Below, one piece after another: positions 1 through 8,257 of a DNA stretch of 14,609 bases. The notes under the pieces were generated by a model. It searched no databases, was not told the origin of the DNA, and worked only from the letters and a program-made list of their open reading frames with translations. Position 1 is the first letter of the stretch. Each line of letters opens with the position of its first letter. The position numbers were made by a program, and so were the translations under genes. This stretch comes from Sedimentisphaerales bacterium (GTDB lineage: Bacteria > Planctomycetota > Phycisphaerae > Sedimentisphaerales > SG8-4). The stretch spans positions 1 to 14,609 of the forward strand of contig JAFGCA010000009.1 in the NCBI GenBank assembly GCA_016932895.1, written 5' to 3'.

Positions 1-2
1 AA

Positions 3-1772
3 ACCTACACCCTCAGTTTCTGGGCCAAGGCAGCCGAGCCTCGCAGCGTTGGCGTGCTCCTGAAGGGCGAGGATAATTCCGGGCCTCCTTTCTGCAATGT
101 CGATCCGAGCCTAACCACGGAATGGGCCGAGTATAGTGCCACCGGTGAATGCACCCAACCGATCTGCAAACTCGACATAGCTTCAGGCGGCACCGTTCCC
201 GTATGGCTTGATTTTGTGCATTTGTACGAAGGGGAGTATGTGCAGATACTCCCGGCCGGCCGGAGTCTATCACCGGAAGCATCGAATCCGAATCCGCCAA
301 CAGGATCGAGCGATGTTGCCCATGATGCCAAGTTAGCTTGGACACCGGGTGGGACAGCCGCCACAAACCACGTCTATCTCGGCACCTCTTTCGATGATGT
401 GAACACTGCGGATGCCGACTCCATTCTCCTGATCAGTCCGGCGCAGGACGCGAACAGCTATGAGCCGAGCTTGGATTTCGCTACGACTTATTTTTGGCGG
501 ATCGATGGGGTAAGTGATACCGGTGAAGTCGTCAAAGGCGCGGTGTGGAGTTTCACTACCCGTGATTACATTGGGATTGACGATTTCGAGAGCTACACCA
601 ACGACGTCGGATCGCGTGCGTTCGAGGTGTGGATCGACGGCGTTGGCTTCACCCAGCCGGAACCGGGCCATCCGGGCAACCTCACCGGGGCGTCCGTCGG
701 CCACGACATCTGGTCGGACGGGACGCCTTACACCACGATCATGGAAACAACGATCGTCCGCGGCGGCAATCAGTCGATGCCGTTGTACTATGACAACAAC
801 AAGCAGGGCTACGCCAATCATTCCGAGACTACGAAGACCTTCGAAACGCCTCAGGACTGGACTGCTAATGGTATTAAGGCCCTGACTCTGTGTGTCTATG
901 GTGGGCAATCCAACAGCGGGAACATGTATGTCAAGATCAACGATACCAAGATCCCTTATGCAGGACCTGGGGATAGCCTTCGGAATGAGTACTGGATCCA
1001 GATGTATATCGACCTTGCCGCCGTACCGGCCGATCTCGATCTCACCAACGTCCAAAGTCTGAGCATTGGAATTGAAGATGCCGATGCGAATGGCACGCTC
1101 TATCTGGACGATATCCGGTTGCTGATACAAGTGCTTGACATTCCGGCTCTCGGTGCGGGCAAACCGGTGATCGATGGCCAGATCGACGCGCTTTGGGACG
1201 CGGCACAGGCCTATCCGACCGATGCCTTGCGAAGTGGAGTAGAACTGGAGTCTGAACTTGACTGTTCCGCATCCATGCAGGTGCTTTGGGATTCTGAGAG
1301 TCTGTATGTCCTGGTCGATGTCAATGACGAGGCCCTGGTGCAGGACTCGGCCAATGGATGGGAGGACGACCGTATTGAAGTATTTGTCGATGCGGACGGC
1401 AGCAAGACTACGGGCGGCCCAGGTTTCCAGGGCACAGACGGGATCAACGATTACCAGTACTGCTTCAGTTGGATACCGGGTGCGGTCGCCCCGGTGGAAT
1501 GGTATTTCAACGATGATCCCGGCAAGGACAGTCTGCTGGGCGTGGAGTCTGCCGTGGCTGTGACCGAAGGCGGCTATCGGATTGAAGTGAAACTTCCATG
1601 GTCTACCCTGTTGGGCGCTGTTCCTTCAGCCGGTGATTACATGGGCATCGCGCTGGCTGTAGATGACGATGATGACGGCGGCGGTACGGATTCTCAGGTG
1701 ACCACACTCATGAGCGGATCCGGCAGCCCTCATGTAACGACTCTGTGGGCAACGGTCCAGTTGATCGAGTAA
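3..1772 (+). CDS. Secreted multi-module carbohydrate-binding protein with C-terminal CBM9-like domain (5' truncated by window edge)
   Basis: The reading frame is open from base 3, so the N-terminus and any signal peptide lie outside the window; 589 residues are visible. Modules in order, by visible residue: about 1-80, the end of a jelly-roll CBM-like domain (begins YTLSFWAKA); about 90-187, an Fn3-like segment (DAKLAWTPG, VYLGTSFDDV, TTYFWRIDG, GAVWSFTT); about 190-375, a beta-sandwich domain opening with IDDFESYTND and closing with LYLDDIRL, a type I know as common in Phycisphaerae secreted proteins; about 380-589, a CBM9-like domain (PVIDGQIDALWDAA, SLYVLVDVNDEAL, DDRIEVFVDADG, acidic DDDDDGGG turn). 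CBM9 modules bind sugar-chain ends in secreted polysaccharide-active enzymes. No catalytic domain, dockerin or sorting signal is visible; the protein ends directly after the CBM9 fold. A GTG at 54 is only an internal codon. The role is inferred to be glycan attachment or part of a larger hydrolase. Confidence 0.85.
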   Translation, partial: TYTLSFWAKAAEPRSVGVLLKGEDNSGPPFCNVDPSLTTEWAEYSATGECTQPICKLDIASGGTVPVWLDFVHLYEGEYVQILPAGRSLSPEASNPNPPTGSSDVAHDAKLAWTPGGTAATNHVYLGTSFDDVNTADADSILLISPAQDANSYEPSLDFATTYFWRIDGVSDTGEVVKGAVWSFTTRDYIGIDDFESYTNDVGSRAFEVWIDGVGFTQPEPGHPGNLTGASVGHDIWSDGTPYTTIMETTIVRGGNQSMPLYYDNNKQGYANHSETTKTFETPQDWTANGIKALTLCVYGGQSNSGNMYVKINDTKIPYAGPGDSLRNEYWIQMYIDLAAVPADLDLTNVQSLSIGIEDADANGTLYLDDIRLLIQVLDIPALGAGKPVIDGQIDALWDAAQAYPTDALRSGVELESELDCSASMQVLWDSESLYVLVDVNDEALVQDSANGWEDDRIEVFVDADGSKTTGGPGFQGTDGINDYQYCFSWIPGAVAPVEWYFNDDPGKDSLLGVESAVAVTEGGYRIEVKLPWSTLLGAVPSAGDYMGIALAVDDDDDGGGTDSQVTTLMSGSGSPHVTTLWATVQLIE

Positions 1773-1890
1773 GAGGTTCATCTGTGTTCATATGTTCGGG
1801 GGCGTGGCGACCGCAGGCGTTGGATCCGTTCTCGCTGCAACGTCTCTTCCGGCCACGCTTTTGGGGGATACGCATCAAGACAACCAGTGC

Positions 1891-1919
1891 TTGACATTTT
1901 TCGACAGTGGTGTGAGAGT
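1891..1919 (+). promoter_or_regulatory. Weak candidate promoter of the pseudopilin-like gene at 1979
   Basis: TTGACA at 1891-1896 matches the -35 consensus exactly. A 17-bp spacer leads to GAGAGT at 1914-1919, which matches TATAAT at only three positions. The expected transcript starts about 50 nt before the ATG at 1979. Between the boxes lies CGACA-GTGG-TGTGA (1902-1915), resembling one and a half half-sites of the palindrome at 8242-8257. Called by eye. Confidence 0.25.
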
Positions 1920-1978
1920 TCATGGGTGAGTCGGAATCTGGCCGGAGTTGACAGGTTGGATGCAAGGAGTAGTGAACG

Positions 1979-2758
1979 ATGAACAGGCGACGTGCTTTTA
2001 CCCTGATTGAACTACTGGTCGTCATTGCAATCATGGCTTTGCTTCTGGCCATTCTGCTACCCGCCTTGGGCAGAGTCCGGCAGCAAACCAAGAGAGTGGT
2101 ATGCTCCTCTCAACTCAGACAGCAGACGCTCGGAATGGTGTGCTACACGGAGAACTATGACGGCAAAGTCATGGGAGTTGGCGGTCCTGGAAAGCCCTAT
2201 TGGTTCCATTTGATCGCACCGTTTCTCGGAGACAAGCAATACGAGGATGATCCCCAGGCTGCCTTCGAAGGTGTTATGCAAGTCATCATTTGCCCGTCCG
2301 TGACAGAGCGGGCCGACGGTGAATCGTTGCAGCGGGGTACGGCTACTCGGTCCTGGGCCTTCTGGTGGGGTGGCGTCGGCGAAAGTTATGCGGAAGGAAG
2401 CTACACGATCAATTCATGGCTTCAGCCAACCGGGTACTATCAAGTGGATGTGAGCGCGCCGGCGTACGCCAACTATTACCAGAGCTTTTCTGATGCTCGA
2501 CCTGATGTTCCTTTGTTCGGTGATGGGATGTGGGTCGATGCGTGGCCCAGGAGTACCGATCCGCCTCCGTCCAACTCATTCGATGGCGATAACGGATCGA
2601 TAGCGAGTATGCACAGATATTGTATCGCCCGACACAGGCGTGCCATCAATCTGAGTTATGTCGATACTCATGTCGCCGTCGTAGAGTTGGAGGAGTTGTG
2701 GCAGCAATATTGGCATCGGGGATACGAACCGAGGTACGACGTTGTTGTGCCAGATTGA
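1979..2758 (+). CDS. Pseudopilin-like protein with type IV prepilin N-terminus (GspG/H-like)
   Basis: 259 residues. The start is fixed by an AAGGAG Shine-Dalgarno at 1964-1969, nine bases before the ATG. The short basic leader MNRRRA is followed by FTLIELLVVIAIMALLLAILLPAL, a classic class III prepilin signal: cleavage falls between Ala6 and Phe7 and the conserved Glu is at +5. The -1 residue is Ala rather than the canonical Gly. The hydrophobic helix is the membrane and assembly segment, followed by RVRQQTKRVVCSSQLRQQ, typical of planctomycete pseudopilin-like families. The globular part ends with NLSYVDTHVAVVELEELWQQYWHRGYEP, related to the C-terminal signature of the second such protein at 7195-8157. 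In this phylum such genes are numerous and sit beside genes for secreted glycan-active proteins, as here. The function is unproven; type II secretion or surface-fibre roles are the family-based guess. Confidence 0.85.
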   Translation: MNRRRAFTLIELLVVIAIMALLLAILLPALGRVRQQTKRVVCSSQLRQQTLGMVCYTENYDGKVMGVGGPGKPYWFHLIAPFLGDKQYEDDPQAAFEGVMQVIICPSVTERADGESLQRGTATRSWAFWWGGVGESYAEGSYTINSWLQPTGYYQVDVSAPAYANYYQSFSDARPDVPLFGDGMWVDAWPRSTDPPPSNSFDGDNGSIASMHRYCIARHRRAINLSYVDTHVAVVELEELWQQYWHRGYEPRYDVVVPD

Positions 2759-2904
2759 TTCTGTTCGACGGCAGGTGATACAGACTCCGGACAAATCTGT
2801 TTGGAAACGCACCACTTCCCGAGACAGTCCGGAATGGCAGTCCGTTACGCAACATGGTGTCCGGTTCTCCATTGGGCTCGGGCAATAGGAAGAATTTTTG
2901 CGCG

Positions 2905-3311
2905 CCTGTTAGAATAGGGCAGCGCCAACATCCGAGATCTGACATACTCTCGAAAAAACGGGAGGATCTGTCAGATGCAGGTGACGCTGCACCACCCAGA
3001 AGACCTGAGACAACTGCAACAGCGGAGTCGTCAAGAACGGGATGCCAAGCAACGAGACCGCTATCGAAGCATTCTGCCGGCTCTCGACGATCACGAGGCC
3101 CCGGTGATCGGCTATGGGCCTTTCTCCGCAGCCACTACCTGAGCAATCGCGTTTACGAGGATTGCGATGATCTGTTTCGCCGCTGCAGCAACGCCTGGAA
3201 TCAACTGACGCCCCAGCGACTCTGTTCGATCTGTCGCACTCAATGGACACCGCCCACGAATTCTTCCTAATCCGTATCACAGGCAGAGGAAGAAACCTTA
3301 TTCTGATGAGG
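2905..3311 (+). mobile_element. Remnant of an IS630-family insertion sequence with internal deletion
   Basis: The element is defined by the transposase remnant (2975-3270) and a possible pair of imperfect terminal inverted repeats: CCTGTTAGAATAGGG at 2905-2919 and, read on the other strand, CCTCATCAGAATAAGG from 3311 to 3296. These match at about 12 positions with one gap. They flank the coding remnant at distances plausible for a compact IS630. I could not confirm a TA target duplication, so the boundaries are tentative. The stretch 2759-2904 before it shows no gene. Confidence 0.45.
2975..3270 (+). pseudogene. IS630-family transposase, internally deleted and frameshifted
   Basis: The start is an ATG at 2975 preceded by GGGAGG (2960-2965). 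The N-terminal part, in frame 2, reads MQVTLHHPEDLRQLQQR and continues SRQERDAKQRDRYRSIL to about base 3109, the usual opening of IS630-type transposases; that frame stops at 3140. From about 3112 the sequence continues in frame 1 as LWAFLRSHYLSNRVYEDCDD and then AWNQLTPQRLCSICRTQW, the usual C-terminal end of the same family, stopping at 3268-3270. Intact family members are roughly 340-360 residues, so about 250 residues are missing. The missing part includes the helix-turn-helix remainder and the whole DDE catalytic core. The gene cannot encode an active transposase. Family assignment is by recognition of the two ends. Confidence 0.8.
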
Positions 3312-3378
3312 CGACGCGTGGGTCAAGGACTCACCTCACAGCGTTGGGGATGACAGGGGGCGAGGGGCAAAATGTGCG

Positions 3379-4365
3379 TTACGCGCGGCGGAAGGAACGG
3401 GCGGTATTGCCGGCGCCGGCCAGTCGCAGGACGAGCTGCTCGATGGCCACGGGCGCTTGCGTCTGCCCGGTCTTGACGGCGTAGTCGATGTGGGCCAATT
3501 CCTCCAGAAACACCCCGATCTGCGGCAGCGAAACGCTCCGGAGCTGGGCGAAGAACCGATCCTTGTTCCCCCAGATCCGCAGGCGCTTGGCGACCTGCTC
3601 GGCATTCGTGCCTTTCTCCAGCAGCGCCTTGGCGTTGAACATACGCCGCACGTGAAATGCGAAGGCGCCGACGACGGTGTACTCGGCGCTGCGGTCCTCT
3701 TCGAACATGTTGCGCAGGCGCTGCACCGCCTGGCGCGAGTTGCCGGCGATGACCGCGTCGATCACCTCGAACGCACCGTAGATGCGCTGATGCCCGATCA
3801 GCGACTCGACGTGCTCGACCCGGACGGCCTTCTCGCCCCGGGCAAACAGAACCAGCTTGTCCACTTCATTGTGGAGCTGGGGCAGCTCTTCGCCGGCCAA
3901 TTCGACGAGCAGACCGGCGGCGTCCTTGGCGAGTCTGACGTTATGCATCTCGGTGGCGTATTGCATGAGATGCCGGGGCAATTCCCAGCGCTTGGGCTCG
4001 GCGATCTGGATCAGCTTGCCGACCTTCGGCAGACGCTTGGCCAGCCGGGTTCGGGAGTCCCAACTCGATACCGTCAGAACCAGGACGCCGGTGGAGGACG
4101 GCTTCTCGAAGTACTTCTCAAGAATCGCGCGGCTCTTCGACACGAATTCGTCGGCTCCCCTGACGACCACGACCCGCTTGCTGGTAAGAAACGGCGCGGT
4201 TCGCAGCTCGTCCAGGACGTTGGAGATTTCCGCGTCACTGCCATCGACCGAGAGAAGGCCCGTCATGCGTTCGTCCGGCGTCAGGAGGCTGTCAAGAAGC
4301 TCCTGGCACTTGACATTCACCAGTGATTCGGCCTTGCCCGCGATGACGTAAATGCGATCACTCAT
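3379..4365 (-). CDS. holA: DNA polymerase III subunit delta
   Basis: 328 residues, the normal length for HolA. The delta subunit opens the beta sliding clamp as part of the clamp-loader complex in the cytoplasm. The N-terminal AAA+-like part (about 1-195) has the family pattern: IYVIAGKAESLV, then the strand and turn around TAPFLTSKRVVVVRGADEF, then VLVLTVSSWDSRTRLAK. Next comes the segment around LAGEELPQLHNEVDKLVLFA, the conserved region joining domains II and III. The C-terminal helical collar includes IYGAFEVIDAVIAGNSRQAV and the closing helix AIEQLVLRLAGAG. The gene lies 70 bp downstream of gyrA on the same strand, so co-transcription is likely, with a hairpin between them (4388-4418). 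No strong Shine-Dalgarno precedes the ATG. Confidence 0.93.
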   Translation of the reverse strand: MSDRIYVIAGKAESLVNVKCQELLDSLLTPDERMTGLLSVDGSDAEISNVLDELRTAPFLTSKRVVVVRGADEFVSKSRAILEKYFEKPSSTGVLVLTVSSWDSRTRLAKRLPKVGKLIQIAEPKRWELPRHLMQYATEMHNVRLAKDAAGLLVELAGEELPQLHNEVDKLVLFARGEKAVRVEHVESLIGHQRIYGAFEVIDAVIAGNSRQAVQRLRNMFEEDRSAEYTVVGAFAFHVRRMFNAKALLEKGTNAEQVAKRLRIWGNKDRFFAQLRSVSLPQIGVFLEELAHIDYAVKTGQTQAPVAIEQLVLRLAGAGNTARSFRRA

Positions 4366-4387
4366 TCGTATCCGCAGCTCATTGCCC

Positions 4388-4418
4388 GACCGGCGTCATG
4401 GAAGGCGGCGCGCCGGTC
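4388..4418 (-). promoter_or_regulatory. Inverted repeat (hairpin) between gyrA and holA
   Basis: GACCGGCG at 4388-4395 and CGCCGGTC at 4411-4418 are perfect 8-bp arms around a 15-nt loop. A mismatch followed by two more GC pairs extends the stem. It fills much of the gyrA-holA gap. No U-run follows on the minus strand, so it is not a standard intrinsic terminator; attenuation or RNA processing is possible. Confidence 0.5.
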
Positions 4419-4435
4419 CGGTGGTGTAACGGGGC

Positions 4436-7003
4436 CTACTTTTCCCCGGTCTCCGGCTCTTCGTCCGCAGCCTCCAGTTCTTCGGCGGCGATTTTCTCGG
4501 CCGCGACCAGCTTGTCGCCCGGCTTGAGCTTGATCAGGCGCACGCCCTGCGTGTTGCGTCCGATCGAGCGAATCTCATCCAGGCCCGTGCGTATAATCAT
4601 CCCGTTGGCGGTGATGAGCATCAGGTCATCGCCGCTCTGCACGGCCTTCAACGCCACGACGCTGCCGTTGCGGGCGCTGGTCTTGATGTTCTTCAGGCCC
4701 ATGCCGCCGCGGGCTTGCGACCGGTAATTGTCGATGCCCGTGCGCTTGCCGTACCCATTCTCACAGACCGTGAACAACGAGGCCTTCTCCTCGACGATCA
4801 CCATCCCAACGACCTCATCTCCGCTGCGCAGCTTGATGCCTCGGACCCCCCGGGAAACACGGCCCATCGAGCGCACCTCCTGCTCGTCGAAACGAATCGT
4901 CATGCCCTCGCGCGTGCCCAGAATGATATGGTTCTCACCGGTCGTTTCGTCCACGCCGATCAAGGCGTCGTCGGGGTCGAGATTGATGGCGATGACTCCC
5001 GTGGCGCGAGGATTCCCGTACGCCGAAAGCCGCGTCTTTTTGACCAGGCCGTTTTTCGTCGCCATCACCAACTGTCGCTCGGCCTCCTCCGACTCGCTCT
5101 CGAACGTACTGACGGCGATGATGGAGGCAATCCGCTGGCTGCCTAAATTCAGCAGGTTGGCGATGCTGCGTCCCTTGCTCTGCCGGGACATGCTGGGCAC
5201 GTCGTAGACCCGCAGCCAGTAACACTTGCCGCGATCGGTGAAGATCAGGAGATAATCGTGCGTCGAGGCGACGAACAGGTGCTGGATGAAGTCGCCTTCC
5301 TTGGTGTCGGAGCCGATGATGCCCCGGCCGCCCCGTCCCTGACGCCGGTAGGTATCGGTGGGCATCCGCTTGATATAGCCGCTGTGGCTGACCGTGACAA
5401 TCACGTCCTCGTCGGCGATCAGATCCTCGACCGCCAGTATCTCGGCCTCGGCGCTGAACTGCGTCCGTCGGGCGTCGCCGTACTTGTCCTTGATCTCGTG
5501 AATGTCTTCGCGAATGATATCGAGCAGGATGCTCTCATTGGCCAGAATGGCCTCGTACCCTTCGATCTGCTCGACCAAGCCGGCGTATTCCTTGGCCAGC
5601 TTCTCCATTTCCAGACCGGTCAGACGCTGCAACTGCATGGTCAGGATGGCGTCGGCCTGCGGACCGGTCAGGAAATGTTCGCCCACACTTCTGGCCTTGA
5701 CGAACGCTTCCGGCAAAAGCTGTCGAAGCGTCGCGCTTTCCGCCAACCGAAGCGGCTTCTTCATCAAATTCAGCTTGGCGGTCGGGGTGTCGGGCGAGCG
5801 CTTGATGATGTCGATGATCTCGTCGATATCGCTGATGGCCAGGATCAGGCCTTCGAGGATGTGCGCGCGGTTGCGGCAGCGTTTCAACAGGAAGCGGCTG
5901 CGGCGTCGCACTACCTCTTTGCGGTGCTCGATGAAGTGATCCAACAGTTCCCGGATATTGAGCACCTCCGGCCGGTTGTTGACCAGGGCGATGTTGGCAA
6001 TCGCGAACGTTGTTTGCAGAGAGGTGTAGCGGTACAGCTTGTTGAGAACGATTTCCGCGTCCGCGTCCTTTTTGAGATCCACGACGATGCGCAGCCCGTG
6101 CCGGTCCGACTCGTCGCGGACGTCGGCGATTTCCGGAATGGTCCCGCTGTGCACACAATCGGCGATCTTCGAGACGATGGTGGTCTTCACGACGGCGTAC
6201 GGAATCTCGGTGACGATGATGCGCTCTCTGCCGCGTTTGGTCGATTCCACTTCCGCCTTGGCCCGGACTCTCAGATGGCCCCGCCCAGTGGTGTAGGCAT
6301 CCACGATGCCCTTGCGGCCGCAGATGATCCCGCCCGTCGGGAAGTCCGGTCCGGGCAGGACCTTCATAAGGTCCTTGAATCCGCAGTTGGGATCGTCGAT
6401 CACCAGTAACAGCGCGTCGCACACCTCGCCGACGTTGTGAGGCGGAATGTTCGTCGCCATCCCCACCGCGATGCCGGTCGAGCCGTTGACCAGCAGATTC
6501 GGGAACTTCGAAGGCAGCACGACCGGCTCGGTCCGCGTCTCGTCGTAGTTCGGCACGAAGTCGACCGTGTCGTAGTTGATGTCCTGGAGCATTTCCGTGG
6601 CGGGCGCCGCCATCCGGGCCTCGGTGTACCGCATCGCCGCCGGCGGGTCCGCATCGATGCTCCCGAAGTTGCCCTGCGGATCGACCAGCGGACACCGCAT
6701 GTTCCAGTTCTGCCCCAGGCGCACGAGCGTACCGTAGGTGGCCTGATCGCCATGCGGATGGTAGTTGCCACCGGTGTCACCGACGATCTTGGCACATTTG
6801 CGATGCGTGCTTCGGGGCCCCAGGTTCAGGTCGTTCATCGCCACGAGGATCCGTCGCTGCGAGGGCTTCAACCCGTCGCGCACGTCCGGCAGCGCCCGCG
6901 AAACGATCACGCTCATGGCGTAGTTCAGATACGAATTCTTGAGCTCGTCAAGAATCGGCATCTCTTCAAAACGGTCCTTAGTTTGTTGCTCTGTTTCCTT
7001 CAT
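4436..7003 (-). CDS. gyrA: DNA gyrase subunit A
   Basis: 855 residues from the ATG at 7003, preceded by an AGAGG-type purine stretch. An in-frame upstream extension to 7066 reads as non-conserved leader and was rejected. GyrA cuts and rejoins DNA in the A2B2 gyrase and its C-terminal domain wraps DNA for negative supercoiling. Visible landmarks: [20 protein letters not shown] (28-47), [27 protein letters not shown] with catalytic Tyr126, [19 protein letters not shown], a GyrA-box-like QGRGGRG at 555-561, then the beta-pinwheel repeats and an acidic tail. The GyrA box and length favour GyrA over ParC. Positions equivalent to E. coli Ser83 and Asp87 are Gln87 and Gly91. The gene runs before holA on the same strand; gyrB is not in the window. 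Confidence 0.95.
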   Translation of the reverse strand: MKETEQQTKDRFEEMPILDELKNSYLNYAMSVIVSRALPDVRDGLKPSQRRILVAMNDLNLGPRSTHRKCAKIVGDTGGNYHPHGDQATYGTLVRLGQNWNMRCPLVDPQGNFGSIDADPPAAMRYTEARMAAPATEMLQDINYDTVDFVPNYDETRTEPVVLPSKFPNLLVNGSTGIAVGMATNIPPHNVGEVCDALLLVIDDPNCGFKDLMKVLPGPDFPTGGIICGRKGIVDAYTTGRGHLRVRAKAEVESTKRGRERIIVTEIPYAVVKTTIVSKIADCVHSGTIPEIADVRDESDRHGLRIVVDLKKDADAEIVLNKLYRYTSLQTTFAIANIALVNNRPEVLNIRELLDHFIEHRKEVVRRRSRFLLKRCRNRAHILEGLILAISDIDEIIDIIKRSPDTPTAKLNLMKKPLRLAESATLRQLLPEAFVKARSVGEHFLTGPQADAILTMQLQRLTGLEMEKLAKEYAGLVEQIEGYEAILANESILLDIIREDIHEIKDKYGDARRTQFSAEAEILAVEDLIADEDVIVTVSHSGYIKRMPTDTYRRQGRGGRGIIGSDTKEGDFIQHLFVASTHDYLLIFTDRGKCYWLRVYDVPSMSRQSKGRSIANLLNLGSQRIASIIAVSTFESESEEAERQLVMATKNGLVKKTRLSAYGNPRATGVIAINLDPDDALIGVDETTGENHIILGTREGMTIRFDEQEVRSMGRVSRGVRGIKLRSGDEVVGMVIVEEKASLFTVCENGYGKRTGIDNYRSQARGGMGLKNIKTSARNGSVVALKAVQSGDDLMLITANGMIIRTGLDEIRSIGRNTQGVRLIKLKPGDKLVAAEKIAAEELEAADEEPETGEK

Positions 7004-7130
7004 ATCCTCTATCTTCTCTCTATCCCGGACAGCACCGCAACCCGAACAGGATTGCCGAAAGATCAAAAGGGGTGCCGCTCACGCGAAAACCGGCCACCAT
7101 CCATAGTCGGGGCTGTATTCCAAAAGCGCC

Positions 7131-7159
7131 AGATTACCGGCAGAAGGGCGAAAAGTCAA
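7131..7159 (-). promoter_or_regulatory. Candidate sigma70-type promoter of gyrA-holA
   Basis: On the minus strand TTGACT (7159-7154) is followed after 17 bp by TAATCT (7136-7131). The -35 matches five of six positions and the -10 three. It lies between the pseudopilin stop (7195) and gyrA and would give a leader of about 120 nt. Confidence 0.4.
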
Positions 7160-7194
7160 CTGCCAATGTGCCCCCGCACACGAGAACAACGGAC

Positions 7195-8157
7195 TTAGAA
7201 ATCCTTGAAGTTCCTCATCCACCGGGGCCAATCCTCGGGTTGGACGCCGCCGGCTCGGGTCCACGGGCCACGCGTCTCGAAATTGGGCCCCCACTGCAGG
7301 GTCCATAACTCCTTGAGGCCGACCCGCCGCGCAGACCAATCCAAAAACAGGGCGTTGACACACGCATTGTGGCGGTTCAGACAAACGCTCCACATTCCGA
7401 AGAGACTGCTGCCGATCTCCTGCTGCGGAGGGTCATTGGGCTCAGCACAAACGACGGGACAGGCACAATCAAGGAGCACTGGAATATTCTCTCGCCCCGA
7501 AATGTCAATCACACGAAAGGATTCCCGCCGCCACGCGTGGGGCCGGAAAGGGACGAACTCGCCGGTAAGCAACCGCTCGTTGAACCCGTAGCTGCCGTGA
7601 AAGGATGGAGACGGATAGAAGATCTCCCAACCCCCGAAGGTCTCATCTGTGTGCCTGAACCTAAGATCGAGAATCTTCATGTCGTTTTCACCATGCCAAG
7701 CCTCGTATACACCACTGGTCTCGGGGGGCGGTTCGTTTGCCGTGGGGCAACACCGGATCGGCTCGGTGTCGACCGACAGGGATAAGGGACGCTGAGTCAG
7801 GTCGGCGTTCCCAACAGGCATCGTTCCCCGAAAGAGCCACAAAGCCGTCATTGTACCCCACTGGTCGCATGCCAGCCGCCCGTTGTTCTCCGTCGTGTAC
7901 GCCGCGAGGATCTGTCCCCATTGGCGCAGGGTGGATCGGCAGACCAGCGCCCGGGCCTGCCGGCGCGCCCGACCCACCGCCGGAACCAGGATCGCCATCA
8001 GCAAGCTGATCACCGCGATTACCACGAGCAGCTCGACGAGCGTGGAACCGCGGGAACCGACGGTGGATAGGGAATGGTGGATGATGGAACCGACACCCCG
8101 CTGTGGCGCAGGTTCACGGACGCTCCGATCTTCTCCTCTCGTCTCATTGGAGCCCAC
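7195..8157 (-). CDS. Pseudopilin-like protein with prepilin N-terminal segment and LKELW / GGVQPEDW C-terminal signature
   Basis: 320 residues from a GTG at 8157 that has AAAGGAG eight bases upstream. The more distal in-frame ATG at 8271 has no ribosome site and lies inside the candidate promoter, so it was rejected. A long leader of 37 residues ends SRG, followed by STLVELLVVIAVISLLMAILVPAVGRARRQ: cleavage after Gly37, Glu at +5, but Ser instead of Phe at +1. The globular part has several Cys residues and ends with LFLDWSARRVGLKELWTLQW and then GPWTRAGGVQPEDWPRWMRNF, a C-terminal signature I recognise from Phycisphaerae pseudopilin-like families. It is probably inserted in the inner membrane and processed by a PilD-like peptidase; its function is unknown. 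It lies upstream of gyrA on the same strand but 191 bp away, and the two probably have separate promoters. Confidence 0.85.
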   Translation of the reverse strand: MGSNETRGEDRSVREPAPQRGVGSIIHHSLSTVGSRGSTLVELLVVIAVISLLMAILVPAVGRARRQARALVCRSTLRQWGQILAAYTTENNGRLACDQWGTMTALWLFRGTMPVGNADLTQRPLSLSVDTEPIRCCPTANEPPPETSGVYEAWHGENDMKILDLRFRHTDETFGGWEIFYPSPSFHGSYGFNERLLTGEFVPFRPHAWRRESFRVIDISGRENIPVLLDCACPVVCAEPNDPPQQEIGSSLFGMWSVCLNRHNACVNALFLDWSARRVGLKELWTLQWGPNFETRGPWTRAGGVQPEDWPRWMRNFKDF

Positions 8158-8241
8158 CGCATTCGCTCCTTTCTCTCGAAAGAACCTCACTGCACTCGTC
8201 CGGATGCCCCCTTGCTCGCAGCCGTGGGGGCCCCGAAAGCT

Positions 8242-8257
8242 CCGACAATATTGTCGG
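8242..8257. promoter_or_regulatory. Perfect 16-bp palindrome, candidate operator
   Basis: CCGACAATATTGTCGG is its own reverse complement. With a 2-nt bulge the symmetry extends to GAAAGC and GCTTTC on either side. It has an AT core in GC-rich surroundings, lies between divergent genes (minus pseudopilin, plus permease), and overlaps the -10 box of the minus-strand promoter at 8250-8255. Binding by a dimeric repressor is the natural inference. Confidence 0.55.

Noticed and set aside
1792..1929. 45-codon ATG ORF with a hydrophobic Ala/Gly/Leu stretch resembling a signal sequence (MFGGVATAGVGSVLAATSLP)
   Set aside because: No well-spaced Shine-Dalgarno, overlaps the candidate promoter of the next gene, and the composition can arise by chance in GC-rich DNA.
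2759..2904. Search for a gene or tRNA before the IS630 remnant
   Set aside because: No ORF with a start and ribosome site and no cloverleaf; only a weak 8-bp stem near 2788 with G-T pairs. No tRNA, rRNA or CRISPR array was seen anywhere in the window.
5258..6409. Long plus-strand ORF and several others antisense to gyrA
   Set aside because: Shadow frames created by the GC bias of the gyrA coding strand; gyrA itself is certain.
7004..7066. Upstream start extending GyrA by 21 residues
   Set aside because: The extension has no GyrA-like sequence; the ATG at 7003 gives a normal-length N-terminus.
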